DNA of 64,000 nucleotides from an uncultured Pelosinus sp. (lineage in GTDB: Bacteria; Bacillota; Negativicutes; UMGS1260): assembly GCA_900550105.1 (NCBI GenBank), contig URQW01000003.1, positions 39,915 through 103,914 of the forward strand. Reading direction: 5' to 3'. Shown here in pieces: positions 46,123 through 55,227 of the stretch. Within the stretch, counting starts at the first letter, position 1. Each line of letters begins with the position of its first letter. The notes beneath the pieces are model-generated. The model had not been told where the DNA came from, made no database searches, and saw only the letters and a program-made list of their open reading frames with translations. The position numbers and the translations under genes are program-made.

Positions 46123-47400
46123 TTACAACATCATGTCAAGAAATAAAGACTGTGAATAATTATAGTAGTTCGTATTATTATTAGTCTGTAAGTAATTACT
46201 CATAGTCGGCGCTTGGAAATAAGCGGAAGTTGGTGTACTTTGCGCTGTTTTTGCAATTTTACCCGCCGTTGTAGCTAACCCGTTAGGACCAGAAATCAGT
46301 CGATCTACATTAGCAGCGTCTGTCTTCAAAGCCTTTGTCAGTGTTTCCGTATCAACAGCAAGGTTACCAGTCTTACGGTCCATGGTAATGCCAATTTTCT
46401 CATATTGGCTGCGACGAATTCCGTCAAACTGACTTTGAATTCCCTTTAGCATCGTTTCGCCACGCTTTGTCACATTCTCAGAGTTCTGGATATTATAGTT
46501 AATCTCATTATATGTTGCCGCTAAATCACGTACGGCACTAATGGTCTTATTCGCATCAGGTCCAACAGTCACTTTTTCTGCACCGACTGTAGTGCTCTTT
46601 AGGGTTAGGTTCACATTTCCATTGTCAATCTTGATCGCATTAGACGCTGACTTTTGGCTGACACCATTCACTGTATATGAGGCATCTTGGGCCTGTTTTA
46701 CTTGATTTGTTAAACTAGTCTGACTAGCAAGGCTACCATAAATATCACGGACAGAAAAGGACGACGACGCACCAGTTTGACCTTCCATCGCCAAGTATGT
46801 TTTATCATTGACTGTCTTCACTTCCGCTTTCACGCTGCTGCCGCTACGGTTGACCGCGTCAGCAATCTTGGTGAGAGCCTGTTTATTTGTATCCGTACCG
46901 GAAATATTAACAGTGATCTGCTTTTCTGCACCGCTCCCCACAGTAAGCCCCATCGTATAGACGCCAGCGCTAATACCGCCCAAGCCAGTAGACGTAAGAG
47001 TTTTTCCTTGATTTTGCTGGGCTGTGGCCACTTTTTCTACACTTACATCATAAGTGGCTGGTTTCGCTGCGGTTTTAGCTTCACCACTAACAGCCCCCGT
47101 CGAGTCCGAAACATACTTTTTATTCAATACACTCGCAGTTCCCGTTAAAGTTTGCGATCTTGTCTGCAAATTACTAACAGCCGTCTTAAAACCAGCTGTC
47201 TGATTCTGATACTCTTCCTGCTTCGCTTTAAAATTTGCAGCTGATAAATTTGAATTAATGGAAAATGTCGTGTTATTTGCCGCAAGATTCATGTAATCTG
47301 TCAAAAAGGAGTCGTTCTGACCTACCTTGGAACTGTTCTGATTCAAAAAAATCTTTGTAAACAAATATGAATTAACGGAATTGTTAATATGTATCGCCAT
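46123..47400 (-). CDS. fliD: FliD-like flagellar filament cap protein
   Basis: A 425-residue protein. The C-terminal half has the FliD_C pattern (ASYTVNGVSQKSASNAI, AVRDLAATYNEINYNIQ, FDGIRRSQYEKIGITM, GNLAVDTETLTKAL). The N-terminal 100 residues are Asn/Ser/Thr-rich with a heptad-like region and differ from classical FliD. FliD caps the growing flagellar filament and is exported by the flagellar secretion system. The ATG at 47400 follows AAAGGTGTGG. It lies alone, far from visible flagellar genes, behind a sigma-D-like promoter. Confidence 0.82.
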   Translation of the reverse strand: MAIHINNSVNSYLFTKIFLNQNSSKVGQNDSFLTDYMNLAANNTTFSINSNLSAANFKAKQEEYQNQTAGFKTAVSNLQTRSQTLTGTASVLNKKYVSDSTGAVSGEAKTAAKPATYDVSVEKVATAQQNQGKTLTSTGLGGISAGVYTMGLTVGSGAEKQITVNISGTDTNKQALTKIADAVNRSGSSVKAEVKTVNDKTYLAMEGQTGASSSFSVRDIYGSLASQTSLTNQVKQAQDASYTVNGVSQKSASNAIKIDNGNVNLTLKSTTVGAEKVTVGPDANKTISAVRDLAATYNEINYNIQNSENVTKRGETMLKGIQSQFDGIRRSQYEKIGITMDRKTGNLAVDTETLTKALKTDAANVDRLISGPNGLATTAGKIAKTAQSTPTSAYFQAPTMSNYLQTNNNTNYYNYSQSLFLDMML

Positions 47401-47461
47401 AAAACGCCACACCTTTCGCTTTGCGACTTCTCTTCTCCCAGCTAAAAACCTCTCATTCTTT

Positions 47462-47488
47462 ATATCGAAAAAAATAGTCTGATGATTA
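47462..47488 (-). promoter_or_regulatory. Sigma-D/FliA-like promoter of the fliD-like gene
   Basis: The minus strand reads TAAT (47485-47488), a 15-bp spacer and TTCGATAT (47462-47469), close to TAAA-N15-GCCGATAT. Position 62 bp before the ATG and the flagellar product support it. Confidence 0.5.
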
Positions 47489-47635
47489 AATGATTCTTAA
47501 AAAAACCTTTAAACAGCTAGACTTTTCAAGGATATTGCTAATGAATAGGCGAATTTACTTGGTAAAAGTCTAAATCAGAAAGCTTCTTGATTCTGGCAAA
47601 AGATCACCTTTATTCTACAAAAGGAGCAAACAGTC

Positions 47636-49147
47636 ATGAAAAAATACGATGTTGTCGTAATTGGCACCGGGGCGGCGAATATTGTCTTAGACGCCGCCTT
47701 AAAACAAGGCTTAAAATGCGCCCAAATTGAAAAAGGGAAATTTGGCGGAACCTGCCTAACACGAGGCTGCATTCCTACGAAAGTCATGGTTACTGCAGCA
47801 GATTATATTCGAGAAATTCAGGAACTACCGAAAATCGGCGTCAATGTAGCGCCAGCTACGATGAACTGGGAACTTGTCAGCAAACGGGTCTGGCAAAAAA
47901 TAAATGAAAGCGACGAACTGCGTTCCTACTATGAGTCCATCGAAGAACTAGATGTTTATCGGGGAATCGGTCACTTCACTGGCGAAAAAAACTTACAGGT
48001 GACCCTGCCTGATGGAGCCTTATCTGAGGAATTTACCGCCGACAAAATCATTCTCGCCGTAGGCGCCCGTACGAAAATCCCCACAATTGAGGGACTCGAA
48101 GCAACAGGCTATCTCACATCAGAAACTTTCTTTGGTGAAAAATATCCCGCTCAACCCTTTAAAGATCTCATTATCATCGGCGGCGGCCCCATCGGCACAG
48201 AATTCGCCCACGTATTTGCCGCTGCTGGCACAAAAGTAACGGTAGTTCAGCAAAATGTCCGCCTATTGCCGCGAGAAGATAGCGAAATTTCCGCTCACTT
48301 ACTGCAGGGTCTACGAAAAGCAGGCATAACAGTCCTCGTAAATCATAAGCCGCTGCAAGTAGAACAAGGCGAAGATAAAAAAATCCTTCGCCTTCTTGAT
48401 AAAACAAACAACCAAACTATTGAAATCGCAGCGCAGGAAATCATGCTCTCCACCGGAATTGAGTCGAATGCGGACACACTACAGCTTGAACATACCGCCG
48501 TAGAAATGAATGATCGCGGCTGGATTGTTACCAATGAATTTCTGGAAACAAGCGCCGTTGGAATTTGGGCGTTAGGTGATGTCAACGGCGAAGCGCCCTT
48601 TCGCCATAAAGCCAACTATGAAGCCGATATTTTAGCTCATAACCTCTTTGGCGACCATCACCCCAGTGACTGGCGCTGGGCTCGTTATGATATTGTTCCT
48701 GCCGTAACCTACACCTTCCCGCAGGTTGCCCATGTGGGAATTACCGAAGCAGAAGCACTCAAACAAGGCTATGAAATTACCACGGCCAAGCACCATTATT
48801 CCGCTACAGCAAAAGGTTTTGCTCTTGGCTTCAATCCTGGCGACGCCGAAGACGGCTTCGTAAAAGTAATTGTAGAGAAAGAAACGAAAAATATCTTGGG
48901 CATCCATATCGTCGGACCACAATCCTCAATCTTACTTCAGCCTTTCGTCAATCTGATGAATGCTGGCGAAACGCGTCTGACACCCGTCCACGACCATATT
49001 GCCTCACCCACAACGGAAAACTTAAGACGTTCCCGCCTAGTTCGCAATCTTGATCCCCGCTCCATTGTAAGTGTCGGTGAAACAATGACGCCGCATCCCT
49101 CGTTGTCAGAAGTGATTATGTGGATTCAATACTACTTCCCGGACTGA
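47636..49147 (+). CDS. Pyridine nucleotide-disulfide oxidoreductase
   Basis: A 503-residue flavoprotein of the class I disulfide reductase family. FAD site VVVIGTGAANIVLDAA, redox-active Cys40-x4-Cys45 (GTCLTRGCIPTK), NAD(P) site IIGGGPIGTEFAHVFA, and partner-subunit His487-Glu492 (HPSLSE). The FAD loop GTGAAN differs from typical E3 subunits and is closer to mycothione-reductase-like enzymes. No 2-oxoacid dehydrogenase genes are near, so a low-molecular-weight thiol or unknown disulfide substrate is more likely. Its 3' end overlaps the Bfd-like gene by 16 bp on the other strand. Confidence 0.88.
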   Translation: MKKYDVVVIGTGAANIVLDAALKQGLKCAQIEKGKFGGTCLTRGCIPTKVMVTAADYIREIQELPKIGVNVAPATMNWELVSKRVWQKINESDELRSYYESIEELDVYRGIGHFTGEKNLQVTLPDGALSEEFTADKIILAVGARTKIPTIEGLEATGYLTSETFFGEKYPAQPFKDLIIIGGGPIGTEFAHVFAAAGTKVTVVQQNVRLLPREDSEISAHLLQGLRKAGITVLVNHKPLQVEQGEDKKILRLLDKTNNQTIEIAAQEIMLSTGIESNADTLQLEHTAVEMNDRGWIVTNEFLETSAVGIWALGDVNGEAPFRHKANYEADILAHNLFGDHHPSDWRWARYDIVPAVTYTFPQVAHVGITEAEALKQGYEITTAKHHYSATAKGFALGFNPGDAEDGFVKVIVEKETKNILGIHIVGPQSSILLQPFVNLMNAGETRLTPVHDHIASPTTENLRRSRLVRNLDPRSIVSVGETMTPHPSLSEVIMWIQYYFPD

Positions 49148-49368
49148 TCACTGCTTAGCAAATGATCTTCTAGCAATGCTTCAATTTTCGGCGTGCAACG
49201 CCGTCCATGACAGGAGCCAGACCCGGCGCCTGTCTTTTTTTGCACCGCAACTACCGAGTCAGCCCCTGCCGCAATAGTCTTCTTCATCGTCGCCCGACTA
49301 ATGCCTTTGCATAGACAAACCTTAGTTAATTTATCGAGTACTTGCTGTTGTAATTCTTGTTCTTCCAT
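49132..49368 (-). CDS. Bfd-like [2Fe-2S] protein
   Basis: A 78-residue protein with the BFD-like cluster motif Cys18-x-Cys20 (KVCLCKG) and Cys53-x4-Cys58 (SCHGRRC). Such domains mobilise iron from bacterioferritin or deliver electrons in larger redox enzymes. The start ATG at 49368 has GGGGGT 9 nt upstream. The upstream region has three Fur-like sites, matching the iron-starvation control known for bfd. No bacterioferritin gene is visible here. Confidence 0.8.
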   Translation of the reverse strand: MEEQELQQQVLDKLTKVCLCKGISRATMKKTIAAGADSVVAVQKKTGAGSGSCHGRRCTPKIEALLEDHLLSSDQSGK

Positions 49369-49442
49369 AAAAATATACCCCCATGTATTCAATGAATGAT
49401 TTCCTTTTGTGATGATTGTTCTAGCTTTCTAACGATCATTCC

Positions 49443-49500
49443 AGTTAATAATTATCGTTTCTATTCGATGATTATCATTTTTACTTTATAGTAATTATCT
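49443..49500 (-). promoter_or_regulatory. Cluster of three Fur-like boxes before the Bfd-like gene
   Basis: Three 15-mers on the minus strand resemble TGATAAT-N-ATTATCA: CGATAATTATTAACT (49443-49457), TGATAATCATCGAAT (49463-49477) and AGATAATTACTATAA (49486-49500). They match 10 or 11 of 14 positions each and are spaced at about two helical turns. The region is AT-rich, so chance matches are possible. Confidence 0.45.
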
Positions 49501-49543
49501 TCTACTTCCTTTTAAATATACCTTTAATAAAACCTTCGTCAAT

Positions 49544-49568
49544 AAAAAAAGACTGCCAAAGGGCAGTC
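49544..49568 (-). terminator. Terminator after the ECF S-component gene
   Basis: GACTGCC (49551-49557) pairs with GGCAGTC (49562-49568) with a 4-base loop, followed on the minus strand by seven U. Confidence 0.92.
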
Positions 49569-49605
49569 GTAAAACTTCAAAACAGCTACTTCCTATAAAA
49601 TTCTT

Positions 49606-50115
49606 TTACCTTTTCACATATGCTTTTAATCTGGCAGCCAAGGGCAGGACAAGAATTGCCGCTACGCCAATCTGTACCAGATTACCAGGAACAGACAGCA
49701 TCGGCGCCACCCAATTGCCATAAATAATACCTTCCGCCCCATAATAGCCGACCACCTTAATCAGGCAGGCTGCTAGCAACGCTAACACATAGGCGGAAAA
49801 ACTTTGCCGTTGCTCACAAATCGCCCCGACAACATAGCCCATAAGCCCGACAATCACAAGCGTAAAGGGCGCCCACAAAAACCAGCCGCCAACTACATCG
49901 AAGAGAGCCATGCCAATACCGCCAGCTACAGCGCCAAACCAGCGACCGTAAAGAATTGCCATAATAAAGAGAGGTACATTACCCAAATGAATGAGTCCGC
50001 CATTTGCCGCAATGGGCAAACGAATATTAACAAAAGAGGTGCAAATAAACACAAGAGCGATACCCAATGCTGCCATAACTAATTGTTTCGTTTGATACTT
50101 TGAAGACTGTCTCAT
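49606..50115 (-). CDS. ECF transporter S component
   Basis: A 169-residue membrane protein with six helices, a size and pattern typical of S components: IRLPIAANGGLIHLGNVPLFI after helix 1 and GAVAGGIGMALFDVVGGW in helix 3. S components bind one vitamin or precursor and dock to a shared EcfT-EcfA module encoded elsewhere. The pattern is like the HmpT/PdxU group, but the ligand is not assigned. The start ATG follows AGGCAGGTT. Confidence 0.82.
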   Translation of the reverse strand: MRQSSKYQTKQLVMAALGIALVFICTSFVNIRLPIAANGGLIHLGNVPLFIMAILYGRWFGAVAGGIGMALFDVVGGWFLWAPFTLVIVGLMGYVVGAICEQRQSFSAYVLALLAACLIKVVGYYGAEGIIYGNWVAPMLSVPGNLVQIGVAAILVLPLAARLKAYVKR

Positions 50116-50199
50116 CTTAACCTGCCTACCTTATCGAAAAATCAAATATGATCTACCATATCACACGAAACAAATTTACACAATGGGCAAATCCCTAAA

Positions 50200-51582
50200 T
50201 TAAGCTAAACTGCTTTCTCCATCCTCGGCTTCTTTCGTTCTGCTTTTGGCTGCTTTATAAATCACGCCAAGCATAATAAACCATACTGGCGTCACAAACA
50301 GAGCAACGCGTGTTTCTTCATTTAATGCCAAGGTGACTAATACAAAGGCAAAGAAAGCTAAAATAATATAATTAATCACAGGGTACAGTGGCATTTTAAA
50401 TTTATTTTTTGCCGCAAGCTCTGGTCGCGTTTTACGATATTTCAAATGACAGATCGTGATCATCGCCCAGATAAAAATGAAGCAGAACGTCGAAATACTA
50501 GTAATCAAAACAAAGACGCTTTCTGGCATAATGTATTGCAGAATCACGGCAAGCAATACCACAAAAGCTGAAAAGAGCGTAGCATTCGCTGGTACTTGAT
50601 TGGAGGTTAATTTTTTCATCGATTCTGGTGCATTACTTTCTCGTGCCAAAGCATAAACCATGCGGCTCGTACTAAAGATACCGCTGTTGCAAGCCGATGC
50701 CGCCGAAGTTAACACAACAAAATTAACAATCGTTGCTGCCGCGGTAATCCCGATCGCCGAGAAAACCTGCACGAAAGGACTTTTTGCCGGACTGAGCGCC
50801 GTCCAGGGATAAATACTCATAATGACAAAGAGAGCGCCAAAGTAAAACACAATAATTCGAAGCGGAATATGATTAATGGCCTTGGGAATAACCTTTTCGG
50901 GGTTTTCCGTTTCCCCAGCAGTCAAACCAACTAATTCAATCCCAGTGAAAGCAAATACCACCATTTGGAAAGAAAGAATGAACCCGCTGATTCCATTAGG
51001 AACCCAGCCGCCATAGCTCCAGAGATTGGCAAAGCTTGACGGGCCAGCATCAGTCGCAAACCCTTTGATGACCATAAATGAACCAATTACAATAAGTGCT
51101 AAAATCGCTACAACTTTAATCAAGGCAAACCAAAATTCCATTTCACCAAAATGCTTTACCGCCGTCAAATTCATAATCAGCAGCACAACTAAAATCATCA
51201 AACTGGGAACCCATTGCGCGATATGGGGAAACCAATACTGAATATACAGCCCCGCAGCTGTCACATCGGCCATTGCCAAGGAAATCCAACAAAACCAGTA
51301 CGTCCAGCCTGTAATAAAAGCAGCGCCGTTCCCCATATAGTCGCGGACGAAATCCACAAACGAATGGTATTTGCTGTTAGACAGTAGCAATTCGCCTAGC
51401 GCCCGCATTACAAAAAAACAAATCGTGCCTGTAATCATGTAGGCAAATAAAATCGATGGCCCCGCTAAGTGAATCGAACGACCTGAGCCGAGAAACAAGC
51501 CTGTTCCAATCGCCCCGCCAATGGCTAGCAGCTGAACATGACGATTTTTCAGCCCCCGTGATAAAGTTTGTTCTTCTGACAT
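50200..51582 (-). CDS. Amino acid permease controlled by a glycine riboswitch (CycA-like)
   Basis: A 460-residue, 12-helix permease of the AAT group of the APC superfamily. Motifs are LLAIGGAIGTGLFLGSGRSI in helix 1, GEMEFWFALIKV and GETENPEKVIPKAI. The closest named relatives are CycA-type D-serine/D-alanine/glycine transporters. The ATG at 51582 follows GGCGGGA; longer in-frame readings run into the riboswitch and are rejected. The tandem glycine riboswitch upstream strongly supports glycine as a substrate. It has no co-transcribed gene. Confidence 0.9.
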   Translation of the reverse strand: MSEEQTLSRGLKNRHVQLLAIGGAIGTGLFLGSGRSIHLAGPSILFAYMITGTICFFVMRALGELLLSNSKYHSFVDFVRDYMGNGAAFITGWTYWFCWISLAMADVTAAGLYIQYWFPHIAQWVPSLMILVVLLIMNLTAVKHFGEMEFWFALIKVVAILALIVIGSFMVIKGFATDAGPSSFANLWSYGGWVPNGISGFILSFQMVVFAFTGIELVGLTAGETENPEKVIPKAINHIPLRIIVFYFGALFVIMSIYPWTALSPAKSPFVQVFSAIGITAAATIVNFVVLTSAASACNSGIFSTSRMVYALARESNAPESMKKLTSNQVPANATLFSAFVVLLAVILQYIMPESVFVLITSISTFCFIFIWAMITICHLKYRKTRPELAAKNKFKMPLYPVINYIILAFFAFVLVTLALNEETRVALFVTPVWFIMLGVIYKAAKSRTKEAEDGESSLA

Positions 51583-51643
51583 ATGTATCCCGCCTTCCCT
51601 TCTGTTACTACGTGCCAAATACCAGCCTCGAGAAAAACAGAAA

Positions 51644-51670
51644 GAGGCCAAATTATAAAAATTTGGCCTC
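51644..51670 (-). terminator. Terminator in the riboswitch expression platform
   Basis: GAGGCCAAATT (51644-51654) pairs perfectly with AATTTGGCCTC (51660-51670); U-rich sequence follows on the minus strand. It lies between the aptamers and the permease start codon. Confidence 0.75.
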
Positions 51671-51697
51671 AAAATAAAACAGCAAGAAAATAGCTTT

Positions 51698-51870
51698 GTC
51701 TGCTCTGTCCTTTTACCTGAGAGATTCACTGATTTAGTATCAGCTTGCTCCTTCGGTGCTCAATTGAGGCTCTCCAGAGGTTCGTCCAGTAACGGTTCTT
51801 TTGCCTGAAAGCATAACATCTTCGGCGGATTATTGCTAATCTCTCTCCCGTTACCTTCATACGAAGTTCG
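51698..51870 (-). ncRNA. Tandem glycine riboswitch
   Basis: On the minus strand the first aptamer runs from CGGGAGAGA through CCGCCGAAG and CAGGCAAAAGAACCG to GGACGAACCTCTGGAGAG; the second from CACCGAAGGAGCAAGC to CTCTCAGGTAAAAGGACAGAG. These are the conserved elements of both gcvT-type aptamers, joined by the usual short linker. The downstream terminator suggests transcriptional control. Whether glycine turns the permease gene on or off is not decided by reading. Confidence 0.95.
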
Positions 51871-51897
51871 GTATTCACTTTGATAGTACAGTTACAT

Positions 51898-51926
51898 ACT
51901 TTAGCACTCTTCACAGAAATTGTCAA
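51898..51926 (-). promoter_or_regulatory. Promoter of the riboswitch-permease transcript
   Basis: TTGACA (51921-51926), a 17-bp spacer and TAAAGT (51898-51903) on the minus strand, just upstream of the first aptamer. Confidence 0.8.
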
Positions 51927-52028
51927 CCTTAAACAAACACTCTTCTTTTCTGTGCGTATATAAGCTACAATAAATCCCTAGCGTTAGCCAATAGCTTACT
52001 GTCCCAGCCAATATCTTTGATCGCTACT

Positions 52029-54230
52029 CTAACCGATAGGCTCCAAAAAGCCTTCTTCTAGACACACAGCAACAGCTAAGGTTTTCACCTTGTCGGCAAA
52101 CTGAATATCGAGACTGACCGCATTGAGCGCCGTAATCTGGCCCTCACCAAACCGGGCATGTCTGACCCTAGCACCTACCTGGAGTCCTTCGCGCTTACGA
52201 ATGGCGGTAGGCGACAAAACTTTTTCTGGCTGAATTGGCACTGGTCGCGTGTTCGCAAAGGGACTTCTCACTGGCTGACGCTGCGGTTGCAACGCTTGCG
52301 GCGATGGCGCCTTGGGCGGCGTTACCATATGGCGTATGGCCATAACAAACTGCGACTCACTGACTTTTTCCTGATCACGCTTCTCATAAGTGATCAATTG
52401 AAGTTGGTGCCTAGCTCGCGTCATAGCTACATAAAAGAGACGAACCGCCTCGGCCATCGCCGCTGGCTTCCCCTGTTGTTTCTCCGTCACATCGCTGGCA
52501 GCAGGAATAATCCCCTCGATTAAATCAATCATATAGACCTTGTCAAACTCCATTCCTTTCGCGCTATGAAAGGTCGACAGAGTCACTTGATGATCTTTTT
52601 TCTGTCTCGCCTGCTTAGTCACAGTTTCTAAATGCTTTAGCCGGTTGGCAAAGGCTTCGACACTATCAAGTCCTGATGCAATCTCCTCGAGTGTGTTTAA
52701 AATTCCCAAGAGATATTCCTTGCGAAACCCCAGTCGGTCACACATTCGATCTAAGGCCTTGTCGTAACCAAGCTGATGGCGAATTGCCGCAATGGCTGCC
52801 AGAGGCTTTTTTTCTTTTAAAGAAATAATTACGTCCCGGCAACTTTCAATAAGCGGCCACTGATAGTCCTGCAGCGGCACATGACGGAGTAAATTCTGAA
52901 ATACCGACTCATGATTTCCTAGCTCTTTTACGGCTTCTAGCTGTTGCTTCGTAATATAGCCGTTCATCTTCGCAAAGATCTTTTCAAAAATATCAATTCG
53001 TTTATCAGAGTAACTGAGTCGCATAAAGTTTAAAATATCAGCCACGACCCAGTGAGAGAAAAAGCGCTTGTCCTCATCTTGCATCGCAAAAGAAAGACCG
53101 GATCGCTCCAATTCATTCACCAGGATAATCGCTGAGGAGCTATTGCGATATAAAATAGCAATACTGTCTTTCCCATCGCACTGTCGAATCGCCTCAATCA
53201 AATACTTAGCCTGCTGTTTATAGTCACTAAGACAGCGAATGTCAATGGGCGCACCATAAGGATTTTCCGTAAACATCTGCTTCGGATACCTCTGGGCATT
53301 ACGCTGAATAAACCGATTGGCGGCAATCACGATATTGCGGGAAGAACGATAATTTTGCTCCATATACAACAGCCGCGCCGCTGGATAAACCTCGCGAAAG
53401 TGCAGTAAATAATCCGGTTCAGCGCCGCGCCAACTATAAATCGACTGATCATCGTCAGCCACGACGCAAAGATTGCCATGAGCTTTGACGAGCTTTTCCA
53501 GGATAAAATGCTGTACCAGCGACGTATCCTGGCTTTCGTCCGTTAAAATATAGTCATAACACTGTTGGTATCTTTTCAGCAAGTCCACTTCTGAGTCCAG
53601 AGCCTTATAGGCATAGAGCAGCATATCATCATAATCAAGCAACAGTGTCTCGCCCGCTGTCTTAAAGGCTTCATAAGCTTCTAAAATTTTTGCCGCCCCT
53701 TTTACACTGCAATCCACTTCCGACCACTTTTCCCGAGGAATAAGCTTGTTCTTGATAAAACTAATATAGGTGGTCAGCTCATCCATCTGATCTTCCGTCA
53801 TCGTTTCCTTCGTAAGGCTTTTAAAAATATCCCGTAAAATCTGCCCCTTATTCAGCTCCGCTTGTCCTTCAATCAGTTGATACGCCACCTGGTGCTGACG
53901 AAAATAATCCCGCACAATTCGAAAGGCCAGACTGTGAATCGTCGAAAATTCAACAGCCTCCAACTTCGGAAATAAAGCTTGAAACCGCCCGTTCATTTCT
54001 GCCGCCGCCGCCCGACTAAAGGTGACCGCCTTAATCCGCCGCGCCGCAACGCCTTGTACAGCAATCAGATAGCCGATTTTCGCAATGAGCGTCGTCGTTT
54101 TTCCCGAGCCGGGCGATGCAAGCAGCAACAGCGCGCCTTGATTTTGCATTACCGCGTCACGCTGTACTTGATTAAGCGCCACACCACGTTTCTCCAGTTG
54201 TTCCCAAAAACTTTGTTCTGTAACCATCAT
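52029..54230 (-). CDS. UvrD/Rep/PcrA-type superfamily 1 helicase
   Basis: A 733-residue 3'-5' DNA helicase. Motifs in order: Walker A ASPGSGKT (38-45), VTFSRAAAAEM, motif II LTDESQDTSLVQ, motif III DDDQSIYSWRGAEPDYL, motif IV YRSSRNIV, STFHSAKGMEFDKVYM and VAMTRARHQL. The C-terminus has a beta-tudor-like domain (VGARVRHARFGEGQITAL), as in UvrD/PcrA, which binds RNA polymerase. The role could be repair, replication restart or transcription-coupled repair. The ATG at 54230 has AAAGGGA upstream. It is divergent from the repeat/MoxR/VWA operon across 182 bp. Confidence 0.92.
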   Translation of the reverse strand: MMVTEQSFWEQLEKRGVALNQVQRDAVMQNQGALLLLASPGSGKTTTLIAKIGYLIAVQGVAARRIKAVTFSRAAAAEMNGRFQALFPKLEAVEFSTIHSLAFRIVRDYFRQHQVAYQLIEGQAELNKGQILRDIFKSLTKETMTEDQMDELTTYISFIKNKLIPREKWSEVDCSVKGAAKILEAYEAFKTAGETLLLDYDDMLLYAYKALDSEVDLLKRYQQCYDYILTDESQDTSLVQHFILEKLVKAHGNLCVVADDDQSIYSWRGAEPDYLLHFREVYPAARLLYMEQNYRSSRNIVIAANRFIQRNAQRYPKQMFTENPYGAPIDIRCLSDYKQQAKYLIEAIRQCDGKDSIAILYRNSSSAIILVNELERSGLSFAMQDEDKRFFSHWVVADILNFMRLSYSDKRIDIFEKIFAKMNGYITKQQLEAVKELGNHESVFQNLLRHVPLQDYQWPLIESCRDVIISLKEKKPLAAIAAIRHQLGYDKALDRMCDRLGFRKEYLLGILNTLEEIASGLDSVEAFANRLKHLETVTKQARQKKDHQVTLSTFHSAKGMEFDKVYMIDLIEGIIPAASDVTEKQQGKPAAMAEAVRLFYVAMTRARHQLQLITYEKRDQEKVSESQFVMAIRHMVTPPKAPSPQALQPQRQPVRSPFANTRPVPIQPEKVLSPTAIRKREGLQVGARVRHARFGEGQITALNAVSLDIQFADKVKTLAVAVCLEEGFLEPIG

Positions 54231-54325
54231 GTAAAATCCCTTTCTCATCGCCCAGTGCAACAGATGATACTAGCCTCGCTGCAAAATTGTCTTTTTATTA
54301 TATAATAGACCCTGCTAGTCGCGAG

Positions 54326-54334
54326 TGATATAAT
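54326..54334 (+). promoter_or_regulatory. Extended -10 promoter of the repeat/MoxR/VWA operon
   Basis: TGATATAAT is an extended -10 element 79 bp before the first start codon. No good -35 hexamer is visible. Confidence 0.45.
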
Positions 54335-54412
54335 AAATCTGATTTAGCTCTGATAGAAAATCGTAAGTAATAATTATAATAACAAAAATACGGACTAAAG
54401 GAAAATCGGTCT

Positions 54413-55216
54413 ATGGAAAATACAACCTTTCTGGAATTAATCCGGCAAAATCCCTATACACTCACCTCGATCAAGAATCCCACTGATGAAATGAAGCTAC
54501 TTGCTGTCAAAAGAAACGGCCTCATGCTAAAACATATTAAAAACCCTACTAGTGAAATGGAACAAATCGCCCTGGAAAATAATAGCCGCGCTATCGAATT
54601 CATTGAAAGTCCCACTGAAGCAATGATGCAAAAAGCCATTACAGCCAGTTGGACCAACTTGGAGTATCTGAACAATCCCCCCGCAACAATCATCGAACAA
54701 GCCATCAACCAATCCGGCTGGGCCATAAAATATATTAAAAACCCTAGTGAAGCGTTGCAACTGTTAGCTGTAAACAAAAATTATGATGCGATTAAATTTC
54801 TGAAAGAACCGACTGAACAAGTCCAACTGGCAGCAATAACACATAGCTACGAAGCGCTGCGCTATATCAAAGCGCCTACACCGCAGGCCGAGCGCCTGGC
54901 AGTGAGTCAAAATGAACGAGCCATTCAATTAATCAATGATCTAACGAAGCCCAAAATTTTAGAATTTCTCGCGATGAATTTTCTCGTCATTAAATATGTT
55001 ATGAAAGAAATATCCGTCGAAGAATTACGGCAAGTTCTACAAACCCAGCTTGCCAAACCAGATATTTCCAAAAAATATGTACGTGATTTTTTAACTTACA
55101 CTACCATAGATAAACTAAGCCCCATTATGGCTATTGACCGACTCCTACTGATTGATCAGTACGGCAGTTGCACAGCGAAGCGAATTGCTGTCGATGAACA
55201 GCTCAAGTTACTTTAG
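54413..55216 (+). CDS. Tandem 22-residue alpha-helical repeat protein
   Basis: A 267-residue protein with nine consecutive 22-residue units from residue 15 to 212; eight are clear and the ninth is degenerate. The consensus is AIKYIKNPTEEMQLLAV followed by about five variable residues, giving a two-helix solenoid. A 55-residue tail follows. Similar repeats occur in phage and mobile-element proteins, but no function is known to me. There is no signal peptide. The ATG follows AAAGGA. It is the first gene of an operon with a MoxR ATPase 11 bp downstream and an HExxH/VWA protein, so a substrate- or target-recognition role is a reasonable inference. Confidence 0.82.
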   Translation: MENTTFLELIRQNPYTLTSIKNPTDEMKLLAVKRNGLMLKHIKNPTSEMEQIALENNSRAIEFIESPTEAMMQKAITASWTNLEYLNNPPATIIEQAINQSGWAIKYIKNPSEALQLLAVNKNYDAIKFLKEPTEQVQLAAITHSYEALRYIKAPTPQAERLAVSQNERAIQLINDLTKPKILEFLAMNFLVIKYVMKEISVEELRQVLQTQLAKPDISKKYVRDFLTYTTIDKLSPIMAIDRLLLIDQYGSCTAKRIAVDEQLKLL

Positions 55217-55227
55217 GAGGAACCCCT

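Noticed and set aside
47636..49147. E3 subunit (dihydrolipoyl dehydrogenase) of a 2-oxoacid dehydrogenase
   Set aside because: The FAD loop is atypical (GTGAAN) and no E1 or E2 genes are near, so only the general family name is given.
51583..51729. Longer N-terminus for the riboswitch-controlled permease
   Set aside because: The extension overlaps the glycine aptamer and its terminator and has no hydrophobic or conserved content.
54455..55048. DNA repeats or CRISPR-like array
   Set aside because: The periodicity is at the protein level (22 residues, 66 bp); the DNA copies have diverged and there are no constant repeats with spacers.
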